Positions 1 to 5,931 of a DNA stretch of 8,346 nucleotides are shown piece after piece; position 1 is the first letter of the stretch; each line of letters opens with the position of its first letter. The DNA comes from Rhizobiaceae bacterium. Lineage in GTDB: Bacteria; Pseudomonadota; Alphaproteobacteria; Rhizobiales; Rhizobiaceae. Made by a program: the position numbers and the translations under genes. The notes under the pieces were generated by a model. That model worked only from the letters and a program-made list of their open reading frames with translations. It was not told the origin of the DNA and did no database searches. The stretch is from contig JAGWJK010000142.1 in assembly GCA_028865845.1 (NCBI GenBank), forward strand, positions 1 through 8,346, given 5' to 3'.

Positions 1-1
1 T

Positions 2-58
2 TTCCGGATCATGCAAGAGTACGCCGAAATTGTCGGAGCGGCACAGAAATACCTCTAA
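2..58 (+). CDS. C-terminal end of an unidentified protein (partial)
   Basis: An open frame enters from the left edge and ends with TAA at 56-58, giving 18 codons that end in ...[13 protein letters not shown]. The stretch is amphipathic and alanine/glutamate rich, as expected of a C-terminal helix, and codon use looks coding. Too little is visible to name a family. The other frames across this stretch give basic, low-complexity translations that look like shadows. The roughly 100 nt between this stop and the methyltransferase start hold no other gene that I can see. The call rests only on the protein-like look of 18 residues. Confidence 0.35.
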   Translation, partial: FRIMQEYAEIVGAAQKYL

Positions 59-126
59 TTCCAAGGGCTTCATGGTCCAAATAGTCCTTATCGATACGGT
101 TCATTCGGAATGTAGGCGGTTCGGCC

Positions 127-154
127 TTGAAGTCCAACGGGCGGCTGATAACAT
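127..154 (+). promoter_or_regulatory. Weak sigma70-like promoter candidate before the methyltransferase
   Basis: TTGAAG (127-132) and TAACAT (149-154) are separated by 16 nt. The -35 is close to consensus and the -10 matches 4 of 6 positions. A start site 6-8 nt after the -10 would fall almost on the chosen ATG at 163, which has no Shine-Dalgarno, so the message could be leaderless. This is speculative. Confidence 0.2.
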
Positions 155-162
155 TTATGGCG

Positions 163-918
163 ATGCACGCCGATATCGTCGATCTCCGCCAATTCTATCA
201 TTCCGAGCTGGGTCGCTTGGCGGAGCATTCTATCGCCATGGCGCTTTCGTCGATCTGGTCGCGCATGCCCGAAGAGCGTCTTGTCGGCCTTGGTTATGCC
301 GTTCCCTATCTCGATCGGTTCCGCGAGGATACCGAGCGGACCTTCGCCTTCATGCCGGCGGGGCAGGGCGCGGTGAACTGGCCGATGGATTCGGCGTCGG
401 CCACGGCGTTGATCTTCGACGAAGAACTGCCGCTGCCCGACAGTTCGATCGATCGGGTGCTGATGGTGCATTCGCTGGAGTTTGCCGAAAGCCCGCGCGA
501 GACGCTGAAGGAGCTCTGGCGCGTGCTGGCGCCCGGTGGTCGTCTGGTGATCGTCGTTCCGAACCGTCGCGGCGTCTGGGCGCGCATGGAGCACACGCCC
601 TTCGGTTCCGGCCGGCCCTATTCGCGCGGCCAGCTCACCTCCCTGCTGCGCGAGACCAATTTCACGCCGGGCGCCACCGCCGAGGCGCTTTTCTTTCCGC
701 CGTCGAAGCTGCGCACGGTGCTGCGCCTCAGGCGCGCCTTCGAACGCGTCGGCCGGACGCTCTGGCCGGCCTTTTCAGGCGTCATCATCGTCGAGGCACA
801 GAAGCGGCTCTACCAGGGCCTGCCGGTCGCCGTCCGCGCCTCCCGCCGCGTCTTCGTGCCGGTGCTCGCGCCACGCGGCATACCGACGACGCGGGATGAT
901 GCCCGTTTCGAGCGATAG
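163..918 (+). CDS. Class I SAM-dependent methyltransferase-like protein
   Basis: About 251 aa, probably cytoplasmic. It reads as a Methyltransf_11-type class I methyltransferase. A short glycine motif, [10 protein letters not shown] (residues 41-50), sits where SAM-binding motif I is expected. Next come an [17 protein letters not shown] segment (about 91-107, motif IV-like) and [18 protein letters not shown] (about 118-135), the typical post-motif strand and turn. Motif I lacks the usual acidic D/E-x-G-x-G start, so activity is plausible but unproven, and the substrate is unknown. I chose ATG 163 ([12 protein letters not shown]...). ATG 157 and TTG 127 are in frame and possible, and none has a good Shine-Dalgarno. 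It lies about 100 nt upstream of hisC on the same strand. The C-terminal 80 residues are rich in Arg and hydrophobics and could contact lipid or nucleic acid, but this is only a guess. Confidence 0.8.
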   Translation: MHADIVDLRQFYHSELGRLAEHSIAMALSSIWSRMPEERLVGLGYAVPYLDRFREDTERTFAFMPAGQGAVNWPMDSASATALIFDEELPLPDSSIDRVLMVHSLEFAESPRETLKELWRVLAPGGRLVIVVPNRRGVWARMEHTPFGSGRPYSRGQLTSLLRETNFTPGATAEALFFPPSKLRTVLRLRRAFERVGRTLWPAFSGVIIVEAQKRLYQGLPVAVRASRRVFVPVLAPRGIPTTRDDARFER

Positions 919-941
919 CTGCTGCAAACGGCTCTCAACCC

Positions 942-968
942 TCGACAAAACAGTCTTTCCGCTTTAAT
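942..968 (+). promoter_or_regulatory. Possible promoter of the hisC-tyrC cluster
   Basis: TCGACA (942-947) and TTTAAT (963-968) stand 15 nt apart, or 16 nt if the -10 is read as TTAATG. They lie in the roughly 100-nt gap between the methyltransferase stop (918) and hisC (1020). Spacing is one or two nt short of ideal, so this is a candidate only. A promoter somewhere in this gap is reasonable, because the gap is long compared with the tight spacing downstream. Confidence 0.3.
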
Positions 969-985
969 GCCACGGGATGTCTAAA

Positions 986-1000
986 GCCGGATTTTCCGGC
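986..1000 (+). promoter_or_regulatory. Hairpin in the hisC leader
   Basis: A perfect 6-bp GC-rich inverted repeat, GCCGGA (986-991) with TCCGGC (995-1000), encloses a 3-nt loop. AAA/TTT flanks could extend the stem past a bulge. It ends 7 nt before the hisC Shine-Dalgarno (AAGG, 1008-1011). It could be the end of a terminator for the upstream gene or a leader structure affecting hisC translation. No leader peptide with His or Tyr runs is visible. Confidence 0.35.
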
Positions 1001-1019
1001 GCTTTCCAAGGTCGATCCA

Positions 1020-2129
1020 ATGAGTGTGGAAATGAACAAGCCTGTCCCGCGCCCCGGCATTCTCGATATCGCCGCCTATGTGCCGGGTAAGGAGCATGCG
1101 CCGGGTGTGGCGCGGGTGTTCAAGCTCTCTTCCAACGAGACGCCGTTCGGCGCAAGCCCAAAGGCTATCGCTGCCATGCACACGGCGATCGAGCATCTGG
1201 AGCGCTATCCGGACGGTCAGGCCAAGGAATTGCGCCAGGCGATCGCTGATGTTCATGGGCTCAATCCGTCGAATATTCTTTGCGGCAACGGTTCCGACGA
1301 ATTGCTGGCGCTGCTCTGCCATATCTACCTCGGCGCTGGCGACGAGGGCATCGTCACCGAGCACGGCTTCCTGATCTACAAGATCCAGATCATGGCGGCG
1401 GGCGCAACGCCGATCACCGTCAAGGAAAAGGATTGCACCGTCGATGTCGACGCTATCCTTGCTGCCGTTACCGATAAGACCAGGATCGTCTTCATCGCCA
1501 ATCCGGCAAACCCGACGGGCACCTACGTGCCGGTCAGCGAAATCCGCCGCCTGCAGGCCGGTCTGCCGAAGCATGTCATCCTCGTGCTCGATGCCGCCTA
1601 TGCCGAATATGTTCGCCGCAACGACTACGAGGCCGGTCTCGAACTCGTCTCCTCGAATGCGAATGTCGTCATGACCCGCACCTTTTCGAAGATCTACGGT
1701 CTGGCAGCGCTGCGCGTCGGCTGGATGTATGCGCCGGTGGATATCGTCGACGCGCTGAACCGCGTCCGCGGACCGTTCAACATGAATGCCGCCGCGATCG
1801 CGGCGGGTGCTGCCGCCATGCGCGACCAGGCCTTCACCGAAAAGGCCGTCGCTTTCAATCTGCACTGGATCGAGAAGGTGACGAAGGAGCTGGAAGCGAT
1901 CGGCCTGACGGTGACGCCGTCGGTTGCAAATTTCGTTCTGATCCACTTCCCCGACGTCGACGGCAAGCGTGCCGCCGAGGCCGATGACTTCCTGACCAGC
2001 CGCGGATATATCGTTCGCGCCGTTCGCGCCTATGGTTTCCCGAACTCGCTGCGCATGAGCATCGGCACTGAGGAAGCCAACATTGGCGTCATCGATGCGC
2101 TCACCGAGTTTATGGGGCGGAAGGCATGA
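1020..2129 (+). CDS. hisC: Histidinol-phosphate / aromatic aminotransferase
   Basis: 369 aa, typical length for HisC. This is a cytoplasmic fold-type I PLP enzyme that converts imidazole-acetol phosphate and glutamate to histidinol phosphate and 2-oxoglutarate. Visible landmarks in order are SSNETP (N39-E40), NPANPTG with the cofactor-contacting Asn164, DAAYAEY with Asp191 (pyridine N) and Tyr194, and the Schiff-base motif [15 protein letters not shown] with Lys224. A C-terminal Arg region (NSLRMSIGT) binds the substrate carboxylate. The start is ATG 1020, with AAGG (1008-1011) 8 nt upstream. ATG 1032 is an alternative. The stop overlaps the tyrC start (ATGA, 2126-2129), so the two are translationally coupled. 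Because tyrC is coupled to it, the enzyme may also act in tyrosine/phenylalanine transamination, as known for some bacterial HisC proteins. A second hisC elsewhere in the genome is possible. Confidence 0.93.
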   Translation: MSVEMNKPVPRPGILDIAAYVPGKEHAPGVARVFKLSSNETPFGASPKAIAAMHTAIEHLERYPDGQAKELRQAIADVHGLNPSNILCGNGSDELLALLCHIYLGAGDEGIVTEHGFLIYKIQIMAAGATPITVKEKDCTVDVDAILAAVTDKTRIVFIANPANPTGTYVPVSEIRRLQAGLPKHVILVLDAAYAEYVRRNDYEAGLELVSSNANVVMTRTFSKIYGLAALRVGWMYAPVDIVDALNRVRGPFNMNAAAIAAGAAAMRDQAFTEKAVAFNLHWIEKVTKELEAIGLTVTPSVANFVLIHFPDVDGKRAAEADDFLTSRGYIVRAVRAYGFPNSLRMSIGTEEANIGVIDALTEFMGRKA

Positions 2130-3055
2130 GCAGCGTTCAGTTCGATCGTATCGCGCTGATCGGGATCGGCCTGATCGGTTCGTCGCTGGCCCATGACATC
2201 AAGCGCCTCGGCCTTGCCAAGGAAGTGGTGATCTCGACGCGCAGCGCTGAAACGCTGAAGCGCGCCGAGGAACTGAAGCTTGGCGACCGTTATACCCCGT
2301 CTTCGGCTGAGGCCGTGAAGGATGCCGATCTCATCATCGTCTCCGTGCCAGTCGGCGCTTCCGAGAGCGTTGCGAAGGAAATCGCCGCGCATCTGAAGCC
2401 GGGTTGCATCGTTACCGACGTCGGCTCCACCAAAGCGTCCGTTATCGCGCAGATGCAGCCGCATATGCCGGCCAATGTGCATTTCATTCCGGGCCATCCG
2501 CTGGCGGGCACGGAGAAGTCCGGCCCGGATGCCGGTTTCGCCGGTCTCTTCCAGGGCCGTTGGTGCATCTTCACGCCAATTCCCGGCACTGACGAGACCG
2601 CGATCAAGAAGCTCAGGCATTTCTGGGAAACGCTCGGTTCGCGCGTCGACGAGATGGATCCCGAGCATCACGACAAGGTGCTGGCGATCGTCTCGCACCT
2701 GCCGCACCTCATCGCCTACAACATCGTCGGCACGGCCGATGATCTGGAGACGGTGACGGAATCGGAAGTTATCAAATATTCGGCCTCCGGCTTCCGCGAC
2801 TTCACGCGTCTGGCCGCTTCCGATCCGACGATGTGGCGGGACGTCTGCCTGCACAATCGCGACGCCATCCTGGAAATGCTGGCGCGGTTTTCCGAAGATC
2901 TCGCTTACCTGCAGCGGGCAATCCGCTGGGGCGAGGGCGACAAGATCTTCGATCTCTTTACCCGGACCCGCGCCATCCGCCGCTCGATCATCGAGGCCGG
3001 CCAGGATGTCGATGCCCCCGATTTCGGGCGTCATGCGCTGGATGAAAAGAAATAA
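2126..3055 (+). CDS. tyrC: Prephenate/arogenate (cyclohexadienyl) dehydrogenase
   Basis: 309 aa, single-domain TyrA/TyrC family. It oxidatively decarboxylates prephenate to 4-hydroxyphenylpyruvate, or arogenate to tyrosine. The N-terminal Rossmann motif [10 protein letters not shown] has G13, G15 and G18. DVGSTK (98-103), [11 protein letters not shown] (H124), SHLPHLIA (H191, H194) and [14 protein letters not shown] (R224) are the catalytic and substrate motifs, and the overall order matches Zymomonas TyrC. There is no fused chorismate mutase and no ACT domain, so feedback control by a built-in ACT sensor is absent. The end of the second beta strand reads ISTRS, without the Asp typical of NAD-specific enzymes and with Arg39 nearby, which suggests NADP use. 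It starts inside the hisC stop by ATGA overlap, so it depends on hisC translation. I use the symbol tyrC rather than tyrA because of the single-domain Zymomonas-like form. Confidence 0.92.
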   Translation: MSSVQFDRIALIGIGLIGSSLAHDIKRLGLAKEVVISTRSAETLKRAEELKLGDRYTPSSAEAVKDADLIIVSVPVGASESVAKEIAAHLKPGCIVTDVGSTKASVIAQMQPHMPANVHFIPGHPLAGTEKSGPDAGFAGLFQGRWCIFTPIPGTDETAIKKLRHFWETLGSRVDEMDPEHHDKVLAIVSHLPHLIAYNIVGTADDLETVTESEVIKYSASGFRDFTRLAASDPTMWRDVCLHNRDAILEMLARFSEDLAYLQRAIRWGEGDKIFDLFTRTRAIRRSIIEAGQDVDAPDFGRHALDEKK

Positions 3056-3078
3056 CCGATGATATTGGGAGGACGCTG

Positions 3079-3498
3079 GTGAATATCAGGCCTGCGGATT
3101 CCAAGGATATCGAATGGCTCATTCGCCACGACGACCATGTCGATGAAGGCTGGATCCGGCGTTGCATCCAATCGTCGGAATATCTGCTTGCCGAGCAGAA
3201 CGCGACGCTGATCGGGTTTCTGCGTTTCAGCCAATTCTGGGGCAAGATCCCGTACATGGAGATGATCCGCGTGTTGCCGGATTACCGGCGATGTGGTGTC
3301 GGCACAGCGCTCTATCGCACCTGGGAAGCGGCGATGGCGGCCGAAGAGTTCGGCCTGCTGATGACATCGAGCGAACGGGGCGAGACCGAACCCCAGGACT
3401 GGCACCGCCGCAACGGCTTCCGCGAGGCAGGTGAGATCCATTTCGTAACCTTGCAGACGTCCGAAGTCTTCTTCATCAAGGAAATTTCGCTGGGCTAG
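3079..3498 (+). CDS. GNAT-family N-acetyltransferase
   Basis: 139 aa, the usual size of a stand-alone GNAT domain. It is expected to transfer acetyl from acetyl-CoA to an amine on an unknown substrate. The acetyl-CoA loop is visible as RRCGVGTAL (residues 70-78) after strand 4, MEMIRVLPDY (60-69). QDWHRRNGF (106-114) is the typical motif B end, where a Tyr/Phe-containing helix lies near the CoA. The start is GTG 3079, chosen because a very good Shine-Dalgarno, GGGAGGA, lies at 3067-3073 with 5 nt spacing. It lies 23 nt after tyrC on the same strand, so it probably shares the transcript. Nothing ties its substrate to aromatic amino acids. It converges on the toxin gene with only 30 nt between stops. 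Confidence 0.85.
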   Translation: MNIRPADSKDIEWLIRHDDHVDEGWIRRCIQSSEYLLAEQNATLIGFLRFSQFWGKIPYMEMIRVLPDYRRCGVGTALYRTWEAAMAAEEFGLLMTSSERGETEPQDWHRRNGFREAGEIHFVTLQTSEVFFIKEISLG

Positions 3499-3519
3499 GC
3501 GAGAATAGATTCGAACTAT

Positions 3520-3534
3520 CGCTGCGGCTCAGCG
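3520..3534. terminator. Small hairpin at the GNAT/relE convergent junction
   Basis: CGCTG (3520-3524) and CAGCG (3530-3534) form a 5-bp GC-rich stem with a 5-nt loop, overlapping the relE stop codon. There is no T-tract on either side, so it would be at best a weak bidirectional terminator. No other gene fits in the 30-nt gap. Confidence 0.25.
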
Positions 3535-3810
3535 CTTATCGGCGATCCTGTAGACTTCATTTCGCTCGCGTTTGCCGACAGCGACCACGATCACGACCAG
3601 TTGCTCGTCACGGACCTCGTAGACAAGTCGGTACCCGACGCCTCGCAATTTGATCTTGTAGCGGTCCTTGCTGCCGAAAAGTTTCGCGGAGGGAACACGC
3701 GGGTTTTCGCAGCGCTCGGCAAGCTTCTTCTTGAATTGCTCACGCGTGTTGGCATCGAGCTTTCGCCATTCTTTCAAAGCGGCATCGAGAAAGCCGAGTT
3801 CATAGGTCAT
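3529..3810 (-). CDS. relE: RelE-type mRNA interferase toxin
   Basis: 93 aa, full length for RelE. RelE enters the ribosomal A site and cleaves mRNA, stopping translation until neutralised by its antitoxin. Lys52, Lys54, Arg61, Arg81 and Tyr87 fall at exactly the residue numbers of the catalytic residues in E. coli RelE. They lie in the segments YKIKL, GYRLVY and VGKRERNEVY, and the N-terminal helix ALKEWRKLD also matches. The toxin should therefore be catalytically intact. The start codon (ATG 3810-3808) lies inside the antitoxin reading frame, an 11-nt overlap, and has only a distant AAGG before it. Its translation is therefore probably coupled to the antitoxin, which keeps toxin output below antitoxin. 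The pairing with a StbD/Phd-like antitoxin resembles the stbDE plasmid systems. No frameshift or truncation is seen. Confidence 0.93.
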   Translation of the reverse strand: MTYELGFLDAALKEWRKLDANTREQFKKKLAERCENPRVPSAKLFGSKDRYKIKLRGVGYRLVYEVRDEQLVVIVVAVGKRERNEVYRIADKR

Positions 3811-4048
3811 CCAAACTGACCTTGATTATCGGTTCTTCCGCACGAGCGTCGGCTATGGCGTTCAGTTCCAAATCTTCGAGGCGATCGAGCATCGCCTCAT
3901 ACAGCCGGGCCGGGACACAATAGAATGCCGGCTCGTTTCTGTTCAGGATCGCGACTGTCGCACCTTCGCCGGCGGCAACGGTGCCCATGGGATTCTTTTT
4001 CAATTCCGATACGCTGGCGGTTACTTCGGCGAGAATTACGTGCGTCAT
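3800..4048 (-). CDS. StbD/Phd-YefM-like antitoxin of the relE module
   Basis: 82 aa. It is expected to bind and block the RelE toxin and to repress its own promoter as a toxin-antitoxin complex. The N-terminal part (about 1-50: ILAEVTASVSELKKNPM, then VAILNRNEPAFYCVPA) matches StbD-type antitoxins of the Phd/YefM fold, which bind DNA as dimers. The acidic C-terminus (about 55-82, ending VSLDDL) would wrap the toxin. I chose ATG 4048, with GGAGAG just upstream at good spacing. An upstream in-frame TTG (4060) would add four residues and is less likely. The stop overlaps the toxin start by 11 nt. The module lies between core rhizobial genes and is the one clearly accessory element here. It could also be called RelB in automatic annotation. 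Confidence 0.9.
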   Translation of the reverse strand: MTHVILAEVTASVSELKKNPMGTVAAGEGATVAILNRNEPAFYCVPARLYEAMLDRLEDLELNAIADARAEEPIIKVSLDDL

Positions 4049-4076
4049 CGCACTCTCCAAGGATCTGTTGGTGGTA

Positions 4077-4088
4077 CTCTAAATAGAG
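4077..4088. promoter_or_regulatory. Palindromic operator candidate over the -10 box
   Basis: CTCTA (4077-4081) and TAGAG (4084-4088) form a perfect 5-bp inverted repeat around a 2-nt centre. It covers the -10 element (4080-4085), the position expected for autorepression by a Phd/YefM-type antitoxin or its toxin complex. Only one such palindrome is seen. Confidence 0.45.
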
Positions 4089-4108
4089 CCATTAACAGGT
4101 CATTTCAA
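4080..4108 (-). promoter_or_regulatory. Sigma70-like promoter of the toxin-antitoxin operon
   Basis: Read on the minus strand, TTGAAA (4108-4103) and TATTTA (4085-4080) are separated by exactly 17 nt, close to the housekeeping consensus. The start site would fall near 4073, giving a leader of about 25 nt with the GGAGAG Shine-Dalgarno before the antitoxin ATG at 4048. This supports independent transcription of the module from DUF2125 upstream. Confidence 0.65.
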
Positions 4109-4140
4109 GCTGAGGCTCATGGGCAATTGCCGTCGGGTCG

Positions 4141-4169
4141 TGCTCAGCGAACTCTATTGACGCCGAGCA
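4141..4169 (-). terminator. Hairpin after the DUF2125 gene
   Basis: On the minus-strand transcript a 9-bp stem (4169-4161 with 4149-4141, one G-U pair) encloses an 11-nt loop, starting 9 nt after the DUF2125 stop. There is no U-tract, so it may be an inefficient terminator or an mRNA 3'-end stabiliser. Together with the promoter at 4080-4108 it separates DUF2125 from the toxin-antitoxin operon. Confidence 0.4.
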
Positions 4170-4178
4170 AGAACCAAC

Positions 4179-5192
4179 TCAGATCGGTGGAATCTTCCCG
4201 ATCGGGATGAAGCCACTCAGCGTCAAGCGGCCGTGATCGGCAACGAGATCGACCGAGACCTTGTCTCCGCCGCTGGCCAGTGCCTTCAGGATCTTTGACG
4301 CCTGGTTGATGATGTTCTTCGCCGCCGGGATCATCACCTTCAGGCTGTCGCTCCACGGTCCGATCTGGCTGATCTCGAGCTTGAACTGTCCGGAGAGCAG
4401 GCCCTGGTCGTCGAATTTGAACGGGCCGGAAAGCGTCATGACGCGGCCGTCTCCGATATCGATCACTACCTGATTGAGCGTGCCGGCTGCGCCGTAAAGG
4501 CCGTTCCTGTCCCTGCCATCGAGCAGGCCTGCCTTGTTCGTCAGCGTGATATTGGCGCTCGCCGAGCCCGTCGGCAGCGGTTGCGGGAAATCCTGGATAG
4601 TCGCAGTGGCATTCTCGATGCCGACCGCCACCTGCAGATCGTCCCCATCCTGCGTCGCATGCATTTCGGTGCGCGCGGCGGTGATATTGGCACTTTGCCC
4701 GGTGAACGAGGAAACGATGCCGGCCTTGAGGCCATCGATGACGGTCTCGGTTTGCGAGATGCCGCGACCCTTGGCGACGAGGCTCGATTGCAGATCGGTC
4801 CATTCCGCCGAAACCGTCAGGCCCTGCGCCGTTCGGAACTCAGCCGGCGACGCTAGGCTCCAGGCGACATGATTCGGCTGGTAGACCGGTGCGGAGGCGT
4901 TCAGATTATTGAAGGCGGCGGATACACCCTTCACGTGGTCGTCGACGGTGACCTTGGAGCAGGAAAGACCCATGCTGAAGGGAAATCCGTTGAAGTCCAT
5001 GTCGGCGCAGTCCCCGGAGAGACCGGCTTCCTTCTGCTGGCCAAGCGCCGTCAGTACTGTGTTTTTCACCACCGTCGTCGCGTAATACCAGCCGCCCGTA
5101 TAAAGGGCGGCCAGGATGACGATGATCCCCGCTCCGATCAGCCAGATACGTTTGCCTCGGCCGGACGCTTCGCTCTGGCTTGACGCCGCCAT
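4179..5192 (-). CDS. DUF2125 membrane-anchored envelope protein
   Basis: 337 aa from ATG 5192, chosen because GGAG lies 6 nt upstream. An in-frame TTG at 5204 would add four residues. After a polar N-terminus, one membrane helix (about residues 16-38, IWLIGAGIIVILAALYTGGWYYA) anchors a periplasmic domain of about 300 residues. The motif DCADMDFNGFPFSMGLSC contains C62 and C78, spaced for a disulphide, and GFPF is the hallmark I associate with DUF2125. The rest is beta-rich, with repeated amphipathic strands such as VMTLSGPFKFDDQG and RLTLSGFIPIG, resembling AsmA-like beta-sheet domains. No enzymatic motif is seen and the function is unknown. It is divergent from chaC with about 105 nt between starts. 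The assignment to the family is from memory of its motif. Confidence 0.8.
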   Translation of the reverse strand: MAASSQSEASGRGKRIWLIGAGIIVILAALYTGGWYYATTVVKNTVLTALGQQKEAGLSGDCADMDFNGFPFSMGLSCSKVTVDDHVKGVSAAFNNLNASAPVYQPNHVAWSLASPAEFRTAQGLTVSAEWTDLQSSLVAKGRGISQTETVIDGLKAGIVSSFTGQSANITAARTEMHATQDGDDLQVAVGIENATATIQDFPQPLPTGSASANITLTNKAGLLDGRDRNGLYGAAGTLNQVVIDIGDGRVMTLSGPFKFDDQGLLSGQFKLEISQIGPWSDSLKVMIPAAKNIINQASKILKALASGGDKVSVDLVADHGRLTLSGFIPIGKIPPI

Positions 5193-5226
5193 GTTGTTCT
5201 CCAATGGTTGAACCGGTTTCGAGTTC

Positions 5227-5270
5227 GCATGACCGTGCCCAAAATCGCGTCGCGCTTTTAGGGATCATGC
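5227..5270. repeat. 44-bp imperfect palindrome between DUF2125 and chaC
   Basis: The outer arms are GCATGA (5227-5232) and TCATGC (5265-5270). The inner arms AAAA-T-CGCG (5241-5249) and CGCG-C-TTTT (5251-5259) differ at one position, and there are further C/G matches between. Palindromes ending in GATCATGC are, to my recollection, widespread in intergenic regions of Rhizobiales. This one fills the divergent promoter region and could affect both genes. Copies elsewhere cannot be tested from this window. Confidence 0.5.
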
Positions 5271-5297
5271 ACTGCTTTAGGTGGTTTGGCTTTGGAT

Positions 5298-5831
5298 ATG
5301 GACGAATTTTGGGTGTTTGGCTACGGATCCCTCATGTGGAATCCGGGGTTCAGCTATGTCGAAAAATCACAAGCGCTAATTTTTGGATATCGGCGTTCGC
5401 TCTGCGTGCATTCCTGGGTGCATCGCGGCTCGGAGGCAAGTCCCGGACTGGTCTTAGGGCTTGACCATGGCGGCTCCTGCCGCGGCATGGCATTTCGCGT
5501 CGATGCGGCGGAGTGGGACGAAGTCATTTCCTATCTGCGCGAACGCGAGCTGGTCACCAAGGTCTATCTCGAAAAGATGCTGCCGATTCGCCTTGCCGAC
5601 GGTCGCCGCGTGAACGCCGTCGCCTATGTCGTCGACCGCAGCCATCGGCAATATGCCGGCGCGCTCGATGCCATCGAAGCGGCCCATATCGTCGAATCCG
5701 CCATCGGCCAGTCGGGGCCGAACGATGCCTATGTGTTCAACACCCTGGCGCATCTGCGGGATATGAGCATTCGCGACCAGTGGCTGGAACAGGTGGTCGC
5801 CGAAGTCGAGCGCATGCGGGAAGCGTCTTAG
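5298..5831 (+). CDS. chaC: ChaC-like glutathione-specific gamma-glutamylcyclotransferase
   Basis: 177 aa from ATG 5298. It is a cytosolic enzyme of the ChaC branch, which cleaves glutathione to 5-oxoproline and Cys-Gly. The substrate-binding loop VFGYGSLMWNPGF (6-18) contains the family YGSL signature. YLRERELVTKVY (79-90) carries the glutamate (E84) that aligns by context with the catalytic Glu of ChaC proteins (RE motif). FGYRRSLCVHS and the acidic C-terminal helix also fit. The family usually runs about 180-230 aa, so this is a compact, complete member. The start is uncertain: an AGGTGG (5279-5284) is better spaced for TTG 5292, and TTG 5286 is also in frame, but MDEFWVFGYGS is the natural family start. 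The stop codon (5829-5831) is part of the downstream palindromic element. Confidence 0.87.
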   Translation: MDEFWVFGYGSLMWNPGFSYVEKSQALIFGYRRSLCVHSWVHRGSEASPGLVLGLDHGGSCRGMAFRVDAAEWDEVISYLRERELVTKVYLEKMLPIRLADGRRVNAVAYVVDRSHRQYAGALDAIEAAHIVESAIGQSGPNDAYVFNTLAHLRDMSIRDQWLEQVVAEVERMREAS

Positions 5832-5931
5832 AGCAATTCCAGGAAAAGTGCGCCGCGGTTTTCCGTCCGGAATTGCGGAAAAACAAAAGATAGAGCGGTT
5901 CTCAGCTTCCGTGAAAAGCTAAACCGCTCTA
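5829..5931. repeat. RIME-like intergenic palindromic element
   Basis: There are two palindromes in tandem. The first has arms GCAATTCC (5833-5840) and GGAATTGC (5869-5876), plus GGAAAA (5842-5847) and TTTTCC (5859-5864). The second has perfect 10-bp arms TAGAGCGGTT (5891-5900) and AACCGCTCTA (5922-5931), with inner AGCTT/AAGCT. The ends are TAGAGC and GCTCTA, so the unit has terminal inverted repeats. This organisation fits Rhizobium-specific intergenic mosaic elements (RIME), as I remember them. It lies between converging chaC and plsC and contributes both stop codons. Confidence 0.7.
5891..5931. terminator. Bidirectional hairpin between chaC and plsC
   Basis: The right half of the element folds into a 10-bp perfect outer stem with a further 5-bp inner stem, readable from both strands. 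With no T-run it is not a classical rho-independent terminator, but its place between two converging genes suggests 3'-end formation or transcript protection. Confidence 0.4.

Noticed and set aside
30..899. A 289-codon plus-strand frame overlapping the methyltransferase
   Set aside because: Its translation is Arg/Ala-rich with no motif, while the other frame shows recognisable methyltransferase motifs.
981..3034. Two long open frames on the minus strand (321 and 334 codons, 1946-981 and 3034-2030) opposite hisC and tyrC
   Set aside because: They lie antisense to two clearly recognised enzymes. Their translations are rich in Arg, Asp, His and Gly without any family motif, as expected from GC-rich codon bias on the opposite strand.
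3505..3519. TTCGAA-centred palindrome resembling a tRNA T-loop, as a possible attachment site for the toxin-antitoxin module
   Set aside because: The T-stem cannot be paired in tRNA geometry, no acceptor end is present, and no second copy is seen on the other side of the module.
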